From contig CATNEN010000002.1 of NCBI GenBank assembly GCA_950097015.1, positions 620,001 to 684,000 of the forward strand: DNA of 64,000 nt, in the 5' to 3' direction. The DNA comes from Macrostomum hystrix (taxonomy: Eukaryota; Platyhelminthes; Macrostomidae). The position numbers were made by a program, and so were the translations under genes. This document shows, piece after piece, positions 47,296-59,600 of the stretch. The notes below the pieces were generated by a model that had not been told where the DNA came from, did not search any database, and saw only the letters and a program-made list of their open reading frames with translations. The stretch's first letter is position 1. Each line of letters begins with the position of its first letter.

Positions 47296-50200
47296 TCACT
47301 TGATGTGACTCATGAATTCGTCCCTTATTTTTGTGTCCTCTCGGAACGCGCCCATCATGGTTGAGGTGACCGTACTGGCGTTGATCTTTTGCACTCCTCG
47401 CATCACCATGCACATGTGCGTGGCCTGTACCACTACCGCCACCCCAGCTGGCCGAATGGCTTCCATCAGAGCCAATCCGATCTGCTTCGTCAGGCGTTCT
47501 TGCACCTGAGAGGTAGCATTCGTAGAAAACTTGAAATCAGATGGCTATTTCTTAAGCTCGATTTCCCATTCACTGAATTCCTCATTCACTGAAATCATTA
47601 TTCACTGAAATCCTCATTCACTAAATTCCTCATTCACTGAATTTCTCATTCACTGAATTCCTCATTCACTGAAATCATTATTCACTGAAATCATCATTCA
47701 CTGAATTCCTCATTCACTGAATTATATTCCTCATTCACTGAATTCCGCATTCACTGAATTCCTCATTCACTGAAATCCTCATTCACTAAATTCCTCATTC
47801 ACTGAATTCCTCATTCACTGAATTCCTCATTCACTGAATTCCTCATTCACTGAATTCCTCATTCACTGAATTCCTCATTCACTGAAATCCTCATTCACTG
47901 AATTCCTCATTCACTGAATTCCTCATTCACTGAAATCCTCATTCACTGAATTCCTCATTCACTGAATTCCTCATTCACTGAATTCCTCATTCACTGAAAT
48001 CCTCATTCACTGAATTCCTCATTCACTGAATTCCTCATTCACTGAATTCCTCATTCACTAAATTCCTCATTCACTGAAATCCTCATTCACTGAAATCCTC
48101 ATTCACTAAAATCCTCATTCACTGAATTCCTCATTCACTGAAATCATTATTCACTGAAATCCTCATTCATTGAATTCCTCATTCACTGAATTCATCATTC
48201 ACTGAAATCCCCATTCACTGAATTCCTCATTCACTGAAATCCTCATCCACTGAAATAATTATTCACTGAAATACTCATTCACTGAAATCCTCATTCACTG
48301 AATTCCTCATTCACTGAATTCCTCATTCACTGTATTCCTCATTCACTGAATTCCTCATTCACTGAATTCCTCATTCATTGAATTCCTCATTCACTGAAAT
48401 CCTCATTCACTGAAATCCTCATTCACTGAAATCCCCATTCACTGAAATCCTCATTCACTGAAATCCTCATTCACTAAAATCCTCATTCACTGAATTCGTC
48501 ATTCACTGAAATCATTATTCACTGAAATCCTCATTCACTGAAATCCTCATTCACTGTATTCCTCATTCACTGAATTCCTCATTCACTGAAATCCTCATTC
48601 ACTGAATTCCTCATTCACTGAATTCCTCATTCACTGAATTCCTCATTCACTGAAATACTCATTCACTGAATTCCTCATTCACTGAAATCATTATTCACTG
48701 AAATCCTCATTCACTGAAATCCTCATTCACTGTATTCCTCATTCACTGAATTCCTCATTCACTGAATTCCTCATTCACTGAATTCCTCATTCACTGAATT
48801 CCTCATTCACTGAATTCCTCATTCACTGAAATACTCATTCACTGAATTCCTCATTCACTGAAATCATTATTCACTGAAATCCTCATTCACTGAATTCCTC
48901 ATTCACTAAATTCCTCATTCACTGAAATCCTCATTCACTGAAATACTCATTCACTGAAATCCTCATTCACTCAATTCCTGATTCACCGAAATCATTATTC
49001 ACTGAAATACTCATTCACTGAATTCCTCATTCACTGAAATTCTCATTCACTGAATTCCTCATTCACTGAAATCATTATTCACTGAAATCATAATTTACTG
49101 AAATTCTTATTAAATAAGTTATTTGATCAAAGGCGGAGGTCCGAAATTCAGTTGCTGAAAAAGTTGAGGGCGTGTTGCAGGTACAGAAATATACCCAATA
49201 CTGTTTGTGAAATTGTGTGTCTGCGAATTAATCGGAAAAACGTATCGAATTTCGTAGAAGAATGATACAATGCACTCAGTGACAAGGACCTAATTGACCA
49301 TTAGTTGTATATTCGCATCTGGTGATACAGATTTCTTCCTAACGCAGCGTTCCCAAAATCGTTCGAGACACTGGCCCTATTTTTAGACGAATCGAACACA
49401 TTGACCAGTTAAGAGCCCAGGAAATATTTATAGTTTCTCACCTGCAGCCTACGACTGTACACTTCAACAATTCGGGCCAACTTGCTGATGCCGAGAACTC
49501 GCTTGTTGGGCAAATATCCGATGGACACTTTGCCCATGAATGGCACCAGATGATGCTCGCACATTGAGAACATCTCAATGTCCTTCACTACCACCATCTC
49601 TTCGTGGTTCTCGTCAAAGACGGCGTCGTTCAAAATGTCACCAATGGTCTCCTCGTAGCCTGTGGAAGGATAGGCAAGCTAGAGATCATACCGCTATCGG
49701 GGATTGCGACACAATGGTCCATGAGTTCGAATCAGCAGCGAGGCAATATTTGTTGGGGCTTGTCCTGCAATTTACAGCCATGAAAGCCAACCCACACGAT
49801 ACAGTGAAAGTGTACACTGCATGATCAGTGGCGTAGCAGGGATTTTCGTCTAGGGGGCCGCGCATTTTGGGGGGCCGCGGTCCCCATTGCCGCCCCCCCC
49901 TGGCTACGCCCCGTGTGCATGATGATGTTTAAGTCAGGGAAGCTGTACAAGAACTCCTGTGTGAGTGTGTGCTTAAGGACCAGGGAAATGCCTCCTCTCG
50001 CTGGATCTCAGCAGTCGCGAATCATCGATCGCCAGCTATCAGCAGCCCGCAATGCGCGGAACTCACCCTTGGTAAAGTAGAGCATAGCCTTGGCTGCTCT
50101 CTCCGGGGTCTTGCGCAATCCCTGCCTCTCGGTGTCTTCGCCAACGCAGGTGATGATTCGCCTGTAGGCATCGGACATGTCGTCCAGAAGCTGATTGCGC

Positions 50201-51525
50201 TCGCCGTCGAAATACGACGCTTGATGCTGGAGCGGCTGCGGTGACCCGCCGGTGGAGTCGTCCGAGAAGTCGTAATCGCGCTGGACGTCCGGCAGGCGGA
50301 CTCGGCATCTACGGGGAGTGTCTGGACTTCTGGAGCCGACACCGGCCACTCGCAGATTGTGCCGATGATTCTGCTGATGCCGCGGCACAATGTCGGGCTC
50401 GATGGCCGCAGCTCCGGTAGCGGATGCGGCCGCTGAGGGCGCAGCAGTCGCTCCGCCAACCACGATCGTCGGCGGGGCGGATTCTGTCGGCACCGCTGTC
50501 GCGACCGCAGCGGGAGCTGACGGCGCCAGCCCTGCGATGTTGTTGCCGCGACTGGTTTTATTGATGGTTGTTGGACTGTTGGCTAGCTTAGCGCCTAGAG
50601 TTAGATTTTGTGATTTATTGATCGTTTTTTTGGTTGATTGATTCGTTTATGGCTATTAAGTCTAGAGTCATCTTTTGAAGAAAGTTTATTTAGATCTGGA
50701 CGATAATAAATTCGATAGATGTATTTCTAATGCAGTCGCTAGATCTGTCTCTAGAACAGAAGCTAGATCTGTCTCTAGAACGGAAGCTAGATATGTCTCT
50801 AGAACAGAAGCTAGATCTGTCTCTAGAACGGAAGCTAGATCTGTCTCTAGAAAAGAAGCTAGATCTGTCTCAAGAACAGAAGCTAGATCTGTCTCTAGAA
50901 CAGAAGCTAGATCTGTCTCTAGAACAGAAGCTAGATCTGTCTCTAGAACAGAAGCTAGATGTGTCTCTAGAACAGAAGCTAGATGTGTCTCTAGAACAGA
51001 AGCTAGATCTGTCTCTAGAAAAGAAGCTAGATCTGTCTCTAGAAAAGAAGCTAGATCTGTCTCTAGAACAGAAGCTAGATCTGTCTCTAGAACAGAAGCT
51101 AGATCTGTCTCTAGAACAGAAGCTAGATGTGTCTCTAGAACAGAAGCTAGATCTCTCTCTAGAACAGAAGCTAGATGTGTCTCTAGAACATGCTCTAGAT
51201 GTGTCTCTAGAACAGAAGCTAGATCTCTCTCTAGAACAGAAGCTAGATGTGTCTCTAGAACATGCTCTAGATGTGTCGCTAGAACATGCTCTAGATGTTT
51301 CTCTAGAACATTCTCTACAAGCTGGATAGACTCACCGAGCACTTGAGCCTCCAGTTCAACGGTGGGACTGCTCGGGCTCATTGGATGCATCTGCCTGTAC
51401 GCGGCGGCGACGGCGGCTGAGTCGTTGCCGGAATTGGCAACCGACAGCAGTTGCGGACTGCTATTGCCAGTTGACAGCCCCAGCTTGTTTGAGTCCAAAA
51501 CGTGACTGACCGAATAGCGAAGCAT
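47296..51525 (-). CDS. GCH1: GTP cyclohydrolase I
   Basis: Converts GTP to dihydroneopterin triphosphate, the first step of tetrahydrobiopterin synthesis. Four exons give 381 residues: 51336-51525, 50067-50594, 49442-49659 and 47296-47505 (phases 1, 1, 0). The first 200 or so residues are a disordered alanine/serine/proline-rich extension, longer than in most animal enzymes. The conserved core starts at [19 protein letters not shown]. Zinc and active-site residues are present: CEHH in exon 3 and [10 protein letters not shown] in exon 4. The C-terminus MMGAFRED...EFMSHIK has the family's normal end. Introns 1 and 3 are filled with minisatellites, and intron 2 holds a SINE with a nested MITE. 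Confidence 0.96.
47575..49110. repeat. 16-bp minisatellite in GCH1 intron 3
   Basis: About 95 copies of TCATTCACTGAATTCC, with GAAATCC, GAAATCATTA and CACTAAATT variants. Longer blocks of the same variant order recur, suggesting block duplications. It makes up most of the intron. Confidence 0.95.
49750..49990 (+). mobile_element. 5'-truncated SINE, family 2, split by a MITE
   Basis: Body blocks GGGGCTTGTCCTGCAATTTA and AGTGTACACTGCATGAT are present. The rest (AAGTCAGGGAAGCTGTACA, GTGTGTGCTTAAGGACCAGG) continues after the insertion at 49826-49915. GCH1 intron 2. Confidence 0.65.
49826..49915. mobile_element. 90-bp hAT-type MITE with 8-bp target duplication
   Basis: The ends are CAGTGGCGTAGCAGG and, inverted, CACGGGGCGTAGCCAGG. 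TGCATGAT is duplicated exactly on both sides (49818-49825, 49916-49923). The 8-bp duplication and CA-G-GGCGTA ends fit the hAT superfamily. The GC-rich interior has no coding capacity. Confidence 0.85.
50733..51318. repeat. 24-bp minisatellite in GCH1 intron 1
   Basis: About 24 copies of AGAAGCTAGATCTGTCTCTA + GAAC, with GATGTG and AAGAAG variants and, at the right end, CATGCTCTAGATGTG. The period is a multiple of three and it is open in several frames on both strands. One of these continues GCH1 exon 1. Confidence 0.95.
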
Positions 51526-52809
51526 GATGGTTGGCTTGTTAGACCTGAGGAATTTAATGCGGCAGCCAGTTCAGAAATCCCAGAAGCGAAGAAGGCACAA
51601 GCCAAAGCGCAGAATTTATACTGGAAGAAACGGGGAGAGGATGAGATGCGCGGACAAAAATGGTTGGCTTGGAGACGTTTTCGTCACAGAAGCTCGCGTC
51701 CCCCACCCCACGGACGATAATCCCCATTGAGAAGGCGCGCCTCACGCCTCGGGCTGATCGGATTGGGAAGACGCGCTGCTGCTGAGATCAGATCTTTTTC
51801 CGATATAGAATCGGAATTAGCAGCACAGCGGATGGTCCATTGGGCATGACTCGACGCCCACGCAAACTAGAACGCTTTTCATTCACGACATTCACAAAGC
51901 CAATATGGGAGAATTTCCCCCCCGGACGGACAAGAATCTCGACTCAACTCTACAGTTAGGGGATCAGTTAGTGGGATCAGTTTGGGATCAGTTGTCGGTC
52001 AAGATATTTTTAGATCAAATTTCTGGTTACTGAGGATTCTGGAGCTAAACTCACACAGATCCCAGATCCCGGCTCCTTGTGTATTTGACAGGAAGCCATG
52101 CAAGCAAGACTTGTTTGGCCTAAGAAAGGGATTTCCGTTCCCTCTCCTATATCCCGATTTTTCAAGTCCCATCGGCGCTTCCGACAGCAGCTTTCGTTCA
52201 AGCCTTGGGGGCGGCCGGAGCAGTTCTCGTGATTGATCGCGACTGTGGCCCAATGGACTCCGCATTCTCTGTCTGGCTGGTCCTTAGTGCGGCCGACAGT
52301 TTTCTTGGGCTACTCAGTGCTGAGACTAGACGTCAAGCGGCATTTTTTTGCATACCAAATCGACCAAATCAGGTGAAGCGTTGCTTTTGAGCTGTGTTTT
52401 GAAGTTAAAAATAGAACTTTTTTGGAACTCTTCCGGAACTTCAAGTGCCTCTAAACAATGGAAGTGTTTTTTTGCAATGATCAATCCTGATGCCTGTGAA
52501 ACTTAATACCAGCGGCGCTTTCTCAGAAAAAAAGAAATAACTTCGTCAGGAAAGTAATATTAGAAAGCTTGCTTTCTTAGAAATCGGAAATATGAAAAAA
52601 ACTACTTGCAGCTAAATTAATCCGTCTATTTGTGTAATAGAAATTTTAAAAAATTATAGGAATCCGAATCTGAACATTTAACATGAACATAACTCTTATT
52701 ATCTAAATAATAGTTAAATATTCAAACCACAGAATGTTATTTTTTTTTATTATTTTCTATGAGAATACTTTCTAAGAGTTGCGACATACTTTAGATATAG
52801 TAGATATAA
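51526..52809. other. Upstream region of GCH1, no gene seen
   Basis: This should hold the GCH1 5' UTR and promoter. Short frames here lack conserved motifs. Confidence 0.5.
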
Positions 52810-53113
52810 GAGGTTGTAGCCTAGTGGTTAGGGCGTCGGACTAACGACTTTAAGGTCGGGGGTTCGATTCCCGACTCCACTGGAACAATTTGCGTCCTTT
52901 AGCAAGACACTTAACTCTGCATTGCTTCAGTTCACCCAGCTGTTAAATGGGTACCAGCATCAGCTGGGATAATTGAAGGTGGGTGTGGCGTCCCCCCAGT
53001 CCATGGACTGAACTGCTGTACGCAGCCTTCAGATGCGCCGCGCAATAGCTGCGGCTGTGCTGTCGGCTGCACATCTGGCCCGATTGGGGCAGGTGTAATC
53101 AATTATTATTAAA
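52810..53113 (+). mobile_element. tRNA-derived SINE, family 1, best-preserved copy
   Basis: The tRNA-like head has an A-box (TAGCCTAGTGGTTAGGGCG) and a B-box (GGTTCGATTCCCGACTCC). The body runs CAAGACACTTAACTCTGCAT, CAGTTCACCCAGCTGTTAAA, CAGTCCATGGACTG and AGATGCGCCGC, and ends in an AT-rich ATTATTAAATTATAATT tail. The central block resembles one shared by SINEs of many invertebrates. Confidence 0.85.
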
Positions 53114-53682
53114 TTATAATTAAAGATATAAGACAAGCGAGAGATGAGACAGGGAAGATATGAGACAGGGATACAAGCCTGTACAAACTGATCATTACTT
53201 TTTGGACACAAACTGCCACGTGGTTTTGAATCCTAAAATTGTATTTATTTTCCTAATAAGTTCAGAAAACTGTTATCGAAATTAAAAACGTTATGTAGAC
53301 CAGCCACACTCACGTATTAAGAAATAAAGATACAAAAATTAAATCTCTTCGTTTCTTACCGAAAGTAAACAAAATTCCAAGGAACGAAAAAATTCTTAAA
53401 AAATCGGCATCAAAACGTAGAAAATCTCCGAAGAAAAAGATCACCTAAAGAAAGATAAATAAATCACAGATTTTCCGATATTTTGAAACGCACTAAACTT
53501 AATTACTACTAAACAGTTGAATGACGAATCAGTAGTCAATTTGCACACTAAAATGATAGAAAAATAAAAATAATCAACTAAACCTCCAGTAGCCTCTGAT
53601 GGTGCAGCATGTGACATTTTTGGAATAAAAATGAAAAAGTGTAGAAATTTTGTTTTGCATCAGTTCGCTTCTCCGAGAATAC

Positions 53683-56600
53683 TCAGTTGGCTTCAATACG
53701 TTTTGTGAGTTCGCTCAACTTCTCTGACCAATACTCACTGTTGCGGCTCAGTTGGGCTGACAGCTGAAGGCGTTGTTGAATATGGATCACTCTTAAATTT
53801 ATAGCAGCCAAATTCAAGAATTTCTACTCATGAGTAGGCATTGTGGCTTTTTTTTACCTCATCGCACTTGCGAATCCAAAAAGACTTGTCCAGTTTGTCC
53901 GGGTCAGCGACACCGGCTTCACGCACAGCGGCTTCCACCGTCTGTTTCACCTGCGAGTTTTCGTGTTTTTTTGAAGCAGTTTTTTAATAAATGAAAGGTA
54001 CGTTTGTTAAAAGAAGTAGTTTTTTTTCCAACCAATAGATTACATCTTGCAAAGTCTCTGCACTATTGGTGTTAGTGTTTTAAATAAAATTAGTTTTTTT
54101 ACTTTTTCTAAATCTCCGTTCGCCAAGTCGAGTTCCGATGCCTGAAATGACATGGAGACAAACTGTGCGTGAGTTACCTGACTCCCGTGCGAAAAATGTT
54201 GAGTTTACTACTGTTGACTACTGTCGGAATTGACTAGTTTGGGAAGTGACTAGCCTGGGAAGTGACTCGTAGTTTGGGAAGTGACTGGTAGTTTGGGAAG
54301 TGACTCGTAGGTTGGGAAGTGACTAGTAGTTTGGGAAGCGGCTAGTTTGTAAAGTTGATAAAATCAATGAATTAAAAATTGCGATTGCAAAAATTGTACG
54401 CATTTCAATATTTTAGCAATTTTCTTCCGACAATCTCACAATGTCCAGCCAGACTCACCGAAGCGTCGTCAAAGTACACCCGGAAAGCTCTGGCCTCCAG
54501 TTGGGCTCTCAGTGCAGCCGCCGCCTGCTCGCGGCCCTCGGCCCGCAGCCGATAGGACTGGCTGGCCAGACGCTCGCGTTCCAGCTCCTTGCGCAGCTGA
54601 GCCACTGTCGAACCCCTGCCGCTGTTGGCTTCATCTCTCACTGGCGATTGCTGCAGAGATTTCATCAGAATTTTGTCAGAATTATACATTATAGGCTCGG
54701 TCTCTTAATAAAAATATTATTGATAATCATTTCGGGACAGTAGACCTGAAGACAGCGAGGAGGCAATTCCGCCCACTTCGCTGACTCCTGAGCACACACG
54801 CACACAGATACACGCCCCAAATGAATGTGGTCTCGTGCTCAGGGACCTTGTGCTCAGGGACCTTGTGCTCAGGGACCTTGTGCTCAGGGACCTTGTGCTC
54901 AGGGACCTTGTGCTCAGGGACCTTGTGCTCAGTGACCTTGTGCTCAGGGACCTTGTGCTCAGGGACCTTGTGCTCAGGGACCTTGTGCTCAGGGACCTTG
55001 GTGCGAGAGGCAAACGCTTTACCCGCTCTCTAAGCACTAAGAAAATGTTTGGGAGCTTGTCGCGCAATTCACGCCCTTAAAAGCCAACCTTCATGGCACA
55101 GTACGTGAGAGTGTACACTGCCTGACGATGAGAAAGTCAGGGCAGATGTACACACCTGTGTGCGCGTGTGCTTAGGAGTCAATTAGACAAACAAACTAAC
55201 ACTCTCTGATGGCCGACTTGCAGTTCAAGCATCTCTCAGATCTTTGTCGCGCACCTGTCTTTCCCGGAGCTCGGCGGCAGCCAGCAGGCGGTCTCGCTCC
55301 TGCTGCAGCGCAAGAATTGCCCGGCTTTGATCCTTGATCTTCTTGCCCAGCTTGTCGCTGGCAGCTTTCTGATCCTGCACCCAGGCTGACACACTGCTGG
55401 CAACCTGCTGGCTGTCCCTGTGAAGCCGTTCGGCGCTGGCCCGGCTGTCGTCGAGAGCGCGACGGAGGCTGGCGCACTCTTCGCGGAGCTGGGCGATGAC
55501 GGCGTTGGCTTCGGCTAGTTCGGATTCACGAGATCGCAGACGATCGGCTAAGGAAGCCGCGTTTGACTTAAAAAAGAAAACAATGTATTCAGGATTCTTC
55601 TGCCGATTTTTATGGCTAAACTAACAAGCAGCCATTCAGTTTGGCCGTTAAAAGGGCCGTTTTGACATGATTGTCACCGTGCTGCCCTTTTTGGTCGCTT
55701 TTTCTAACATTTATTAAAATACCGGATACCGAAAAACTATATATATCCCTTGCGCTATATGGAAATTTTAAATGATACATCTGAGTTAAAATATGTCTTT
55801 AGAAATGTTAAGTAATCTGTAATTTTCAGCGGCCAATGTTAAAACTCTAAATTGACAAATATACCGTGAAGGTATCTATTATTAGATCCTGAAAAGCTGG
55901 CTGTTTGAATATTCTTACAAACCAAAAACTGGAATTTCGGGACTCTATACCTTTTTGTGAGATATGTTATAAGATTAATAAAAAAAGCATCATTTATCTC
56001 AAAAAACTAACTTATAAAATTTGTTTTTGTTAGTATTTTATAGTCTAAGAGATTTAATATCATTGTGTGGCCACGGATATACAGTTTTATCCAATTGCCC
56101 TTAAAAGGGCCGTTTTGACATACTTACCGCTTTTTTCTTGACGTACTGCCCTTTAAAACGGCGTGTTATTGGACTCTTTCACTCACCCGAACGCCGTTGA
56201 ATTCACTCTCTCGGTTGTCCAGCTGTCTCGCCATCGCTACCGCTCTCTCCTCCGCCTCGCGGCATGCCTCCTCCGCAGCCGCCAGCCGTCTGGCTAGTTC
56301 GGCTCGTTGAGCCTCGCCCTGTGAGCGAGCATCTTTCAGGGCGCGGGCGGATTCCTCACGCAGGCGCCGCAGTTCAGCTTCGGACTCGGCTGACCGGGTG
56401 GCGACCTCGGCGGCTGCAGCCTCTGCCGCCTGTCGGGCCCTGACTGCGGCCTCTCTGGCGCGCTCGTCGCCCGCACGGACAGCGTCGCGTGCACGGCCTT
56501 CTGCCTCGGTGAGGGCCGCTCGCAGTTCGCTGGATTCGCGAGCCAGTTTGGAGGCACCGGACTCCCGATCAGCCAGATCTCGCTGTAGGCTAGCGATCTA

Positions 56601-59600
56601 CGGAATTAGAGATTCTTGTTTAATCTCACTGAGATTCTTGTTTAATCTCACTGAGATTCTTGTTTAATCTCACTGAGATTCTTGTTTAATCTCACTGAGA
56701 TTCTTGTTTAATCTCACTGAGATTCTTGTTAAATCTCACTGAGATTCTTGTTTAATCTCACTGAGATTCTTGTTTAATCTCACTGAGATTCTTGTTTAAT
56801 CTCACTGAGATTCTTGTTTAATCTCACTGAGATTCTTGTTTAATCTCACTGAGATTCTTGTTTAATCTCACTGAGATTCTTGTTTAATCTCACTGAGATT
56901 CTTGTTTAATCTCACTGAGATTCTTGTTTAATCTCACTGAGATTCTTGTTTAATCTCACTGAGATTCTTGTTTAATCTCACTGAGATTCTTGTTTAATCT
57001 CACTGAGATTCTTGTTTAATCTCACTGAGATTCTTGTTTAATCTCACTGAGATTCTTGTTTAATCTCACTGAGATTCTTGTTTAATCTCACTGAGATTCT
57101 TGTTAAATATCACTGAAAGTCGTCCCCCGCCTTGCCTACTCACCTGATCCCTCAGCTTCTCCGCCTCATCGCCAGACTGCTCAGCCGCCCTGCCAGCCGC
57201 CAGAAGCTGCTGCCGCAGAGCCCGGGTCGTCGCCTCCATCTCGGCTGCGGCGGCCTCGGCGCGTCTCTGACCTTCGGCGACCGATTCGCCCAGCTTCGCT
57301 CGCTTTTGTCGCAGCTCCGACTGCAGCCTGGCCAGCAGACGGTCCTGCTCCTCCACCTGGCCAGCCAGCATCAGCGAGTGCTCGCGCTCGCCTTCCAGCG
57401 CCACGCCGGATTTCTCAGCCCGCTGACGCTGCTCCAGCGCATCCTTGGCCGAAGCGTGGGCCGCCTCCTTGGCCGACAGCAGGTCGCGACGAAGTCGTTC
57501 GAGAGCCGAGCGCAAGTCGGTATTTTCTGCCGCCTGTAGGGAACGGAGCAGGTGTTACCGGACTGCTCAACATCTGCTCAGACGGAAATCAAAACTAACA
57601 AAATCACTTTAGTAATGATGTCCAGCGAGGGTGAGGTCGGAAGTTCGAGACTTAGCCTAAGTGTCTGGACGGTTGGTCCGTAACAGTAGAAAGAAGACGA
57701 TGGTTTTTTTCTGTATCTCCTAATAGATTTTAATAATCGCCATGAAAAATCATTTCGTTTGACTTTCACGAAAATCGGTGATTCGGTTTGGGAGCTATCG
57801 TGTAGTGGGCAGTGGGAATTTGAAATACCCCCGGGAAAGACCTAGGGGGGAACAGTCTTTCAACTGTAAATGTGCATAATTCGCGCTACAAACGCCACTC
57901 GGTGACTCAACACCAATCGATCTGCGGCGCCAACCTGGTCGGAAATTCTCTGCCTGCTTTCCGTCGCCTCCGCAGCGGCGGCTCGGCGAACTCGTTCGAC
58001 CTCGGCCAGCGCGCCGTCCCGATCCTTCGCTGCCGTCTGCAGTTCCAATCGGCAGCGAGCTAGCGCCGACTCCAGCTGCTGCTGATTGGCCCTGGCTGCT
58101 GTCAGCGCCTCCTCAAGTTGATCGGCTCGTTCGCTGGCCTCTTCCAGCCGACTGACAGCTTCTTGTTGCCGGGCGCGTTCGGCCTTCAACTGCTGGTGGG
58201 AGCCGGCGAGCTGCAGCTGCAGCTGCTGCACGCACTGCTGCAGCCGCTCAGACTCCCGCTCGGCACCAGCCCGACGCTCCCGCTGATCTGCCAGCTCCTG
58301 ACGGGTCTCGGCCAGAGCCTCCTGCGCCGACGCCAACTGCCGCCTCGAAGTTTCGGCCTGCGCCGCCGATTCCGCCTCGCGTTGACGCTGATTGTCATTG
58401 GCTGCGGCCAGCTCCGAATGCAGCTGCTGCAGCTGGCCTGATTGGCGGTGAAGCTCCGCTTCCTGCAGGGGTGGCGTTTCTAAATTTATCAGCCAATCGG
58501 CGGCGACATTGGGGGTAGGAGTTTTCGATGACGATTTCAGGATTGATCAAGCTCGAAAGATTGACGACGATTGATGCTTTCAGGATTGACAATTATATTT
58601 GATAAATTGATGGTTTGAGGAATTTTAGATTTCAGGATTCAATAAAGAATTCTAAGAATTCGCATATTCTAGTATCGAGCTTTCGACCATACTGATTTCA
58701 TTGGTCATTATGGTCGGTATTTTGGACTAATCCTTAAAAAGGATTTATCCTTGACTCTTTAAAGTTAAAGGGGATTTATATAGCGACTAAAAAGTTTTAA
58801 AAACAATATTCTGCTTCTTTTTTTAGGCAAATGAGATGGATCTCTGATGACAAGACGGAATTCCCAACCAATCAGCGTCTAGCCATAGAGAGAACTATTA
58901 AACTTCACTCTGCCTCAACCAATCCACAGCCACCACGGATAGAAATATTAGTCGTTTTAAATTTTCAACCAATCAGAAATCAGCAACGCAAGGAGGGGCA
59001 CAAAGCGCAGCCAATCGTGCCTGATCTCTGCATCTGGCGGCCAATCGCTGGCCAGCCTCGTGGGTTCGCTCCAGCTCGCCCGCGGTCTCCTCCAATCCGG
59101 CCTCGGCGCCGCGCAGTTCGGCTTCGAGTTCGCGCAGTCGGTCGCGCAGCTGTTCGGCGCCAGACTCGCGCGCCTGGCACTCGCGCCTGGACGACTCCAG
59201 CGCCGACTGAGTTTCACGAAGTCGGGCCTCCAGCTGGCGCGCCTCGGTTGCAGCTCGAGCAGTATCGCTCTGACTGCGCTGAAGGCCGGCACGGAGTTTG
59301 CCGACCTCCTCCTCGGAGCGCAGCAGCTGAGGATAAAGGATTGAGGATTGAAGATTGAGGATTTGGGATTGAGGACAGGGGATTAATGATTAAGGACTGA
59401 ACTTGAGAAGCGGGAATTAGAGATTAAGGATTAAGGATTGGTAATTGGAATCTGAGGATTGAGGAGTTAGTATACGAGAGGATTTTTTATGTAATGATTC
59501 GATAATCTAACGATTCTGAATCGGACAATATCGGAATTGAACGATAGGAAGTTGAATATAAAAGCGAAGGATGTAGACAATTATATTTTCAAGTTAAAAA

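Noticed and set aside
47575-49110. CRISPR-like array
   Set aside because: The 16-bp units abut without unique spacers. This is an intronic minisatellite in an animal gene.
50675-51346. Plus-strand frames of about 200 codons
   Set aside because: They are a 24-bp minisatellite in GCH1 intron 1, antisense to the gene.
52810-52885. Possible functional tRNA gene
   Set aside because: The A- and B-boxes are good, but the sequence continues into a SINE body, the acceptor stem does not pair well, and it is part of a dispersed family.
54717-55080. Frames with LSTRS or VLRDL repeats
   Set aside because: They are products of the 15-bp expansion inside a SINE.
58831-59358. 175-codon plus-strand frame
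   Set aside because: Opposite to a coiled-coil exon of the minus-strand gene. Its proline/arginine-rich composition is typical of an antisense reading.
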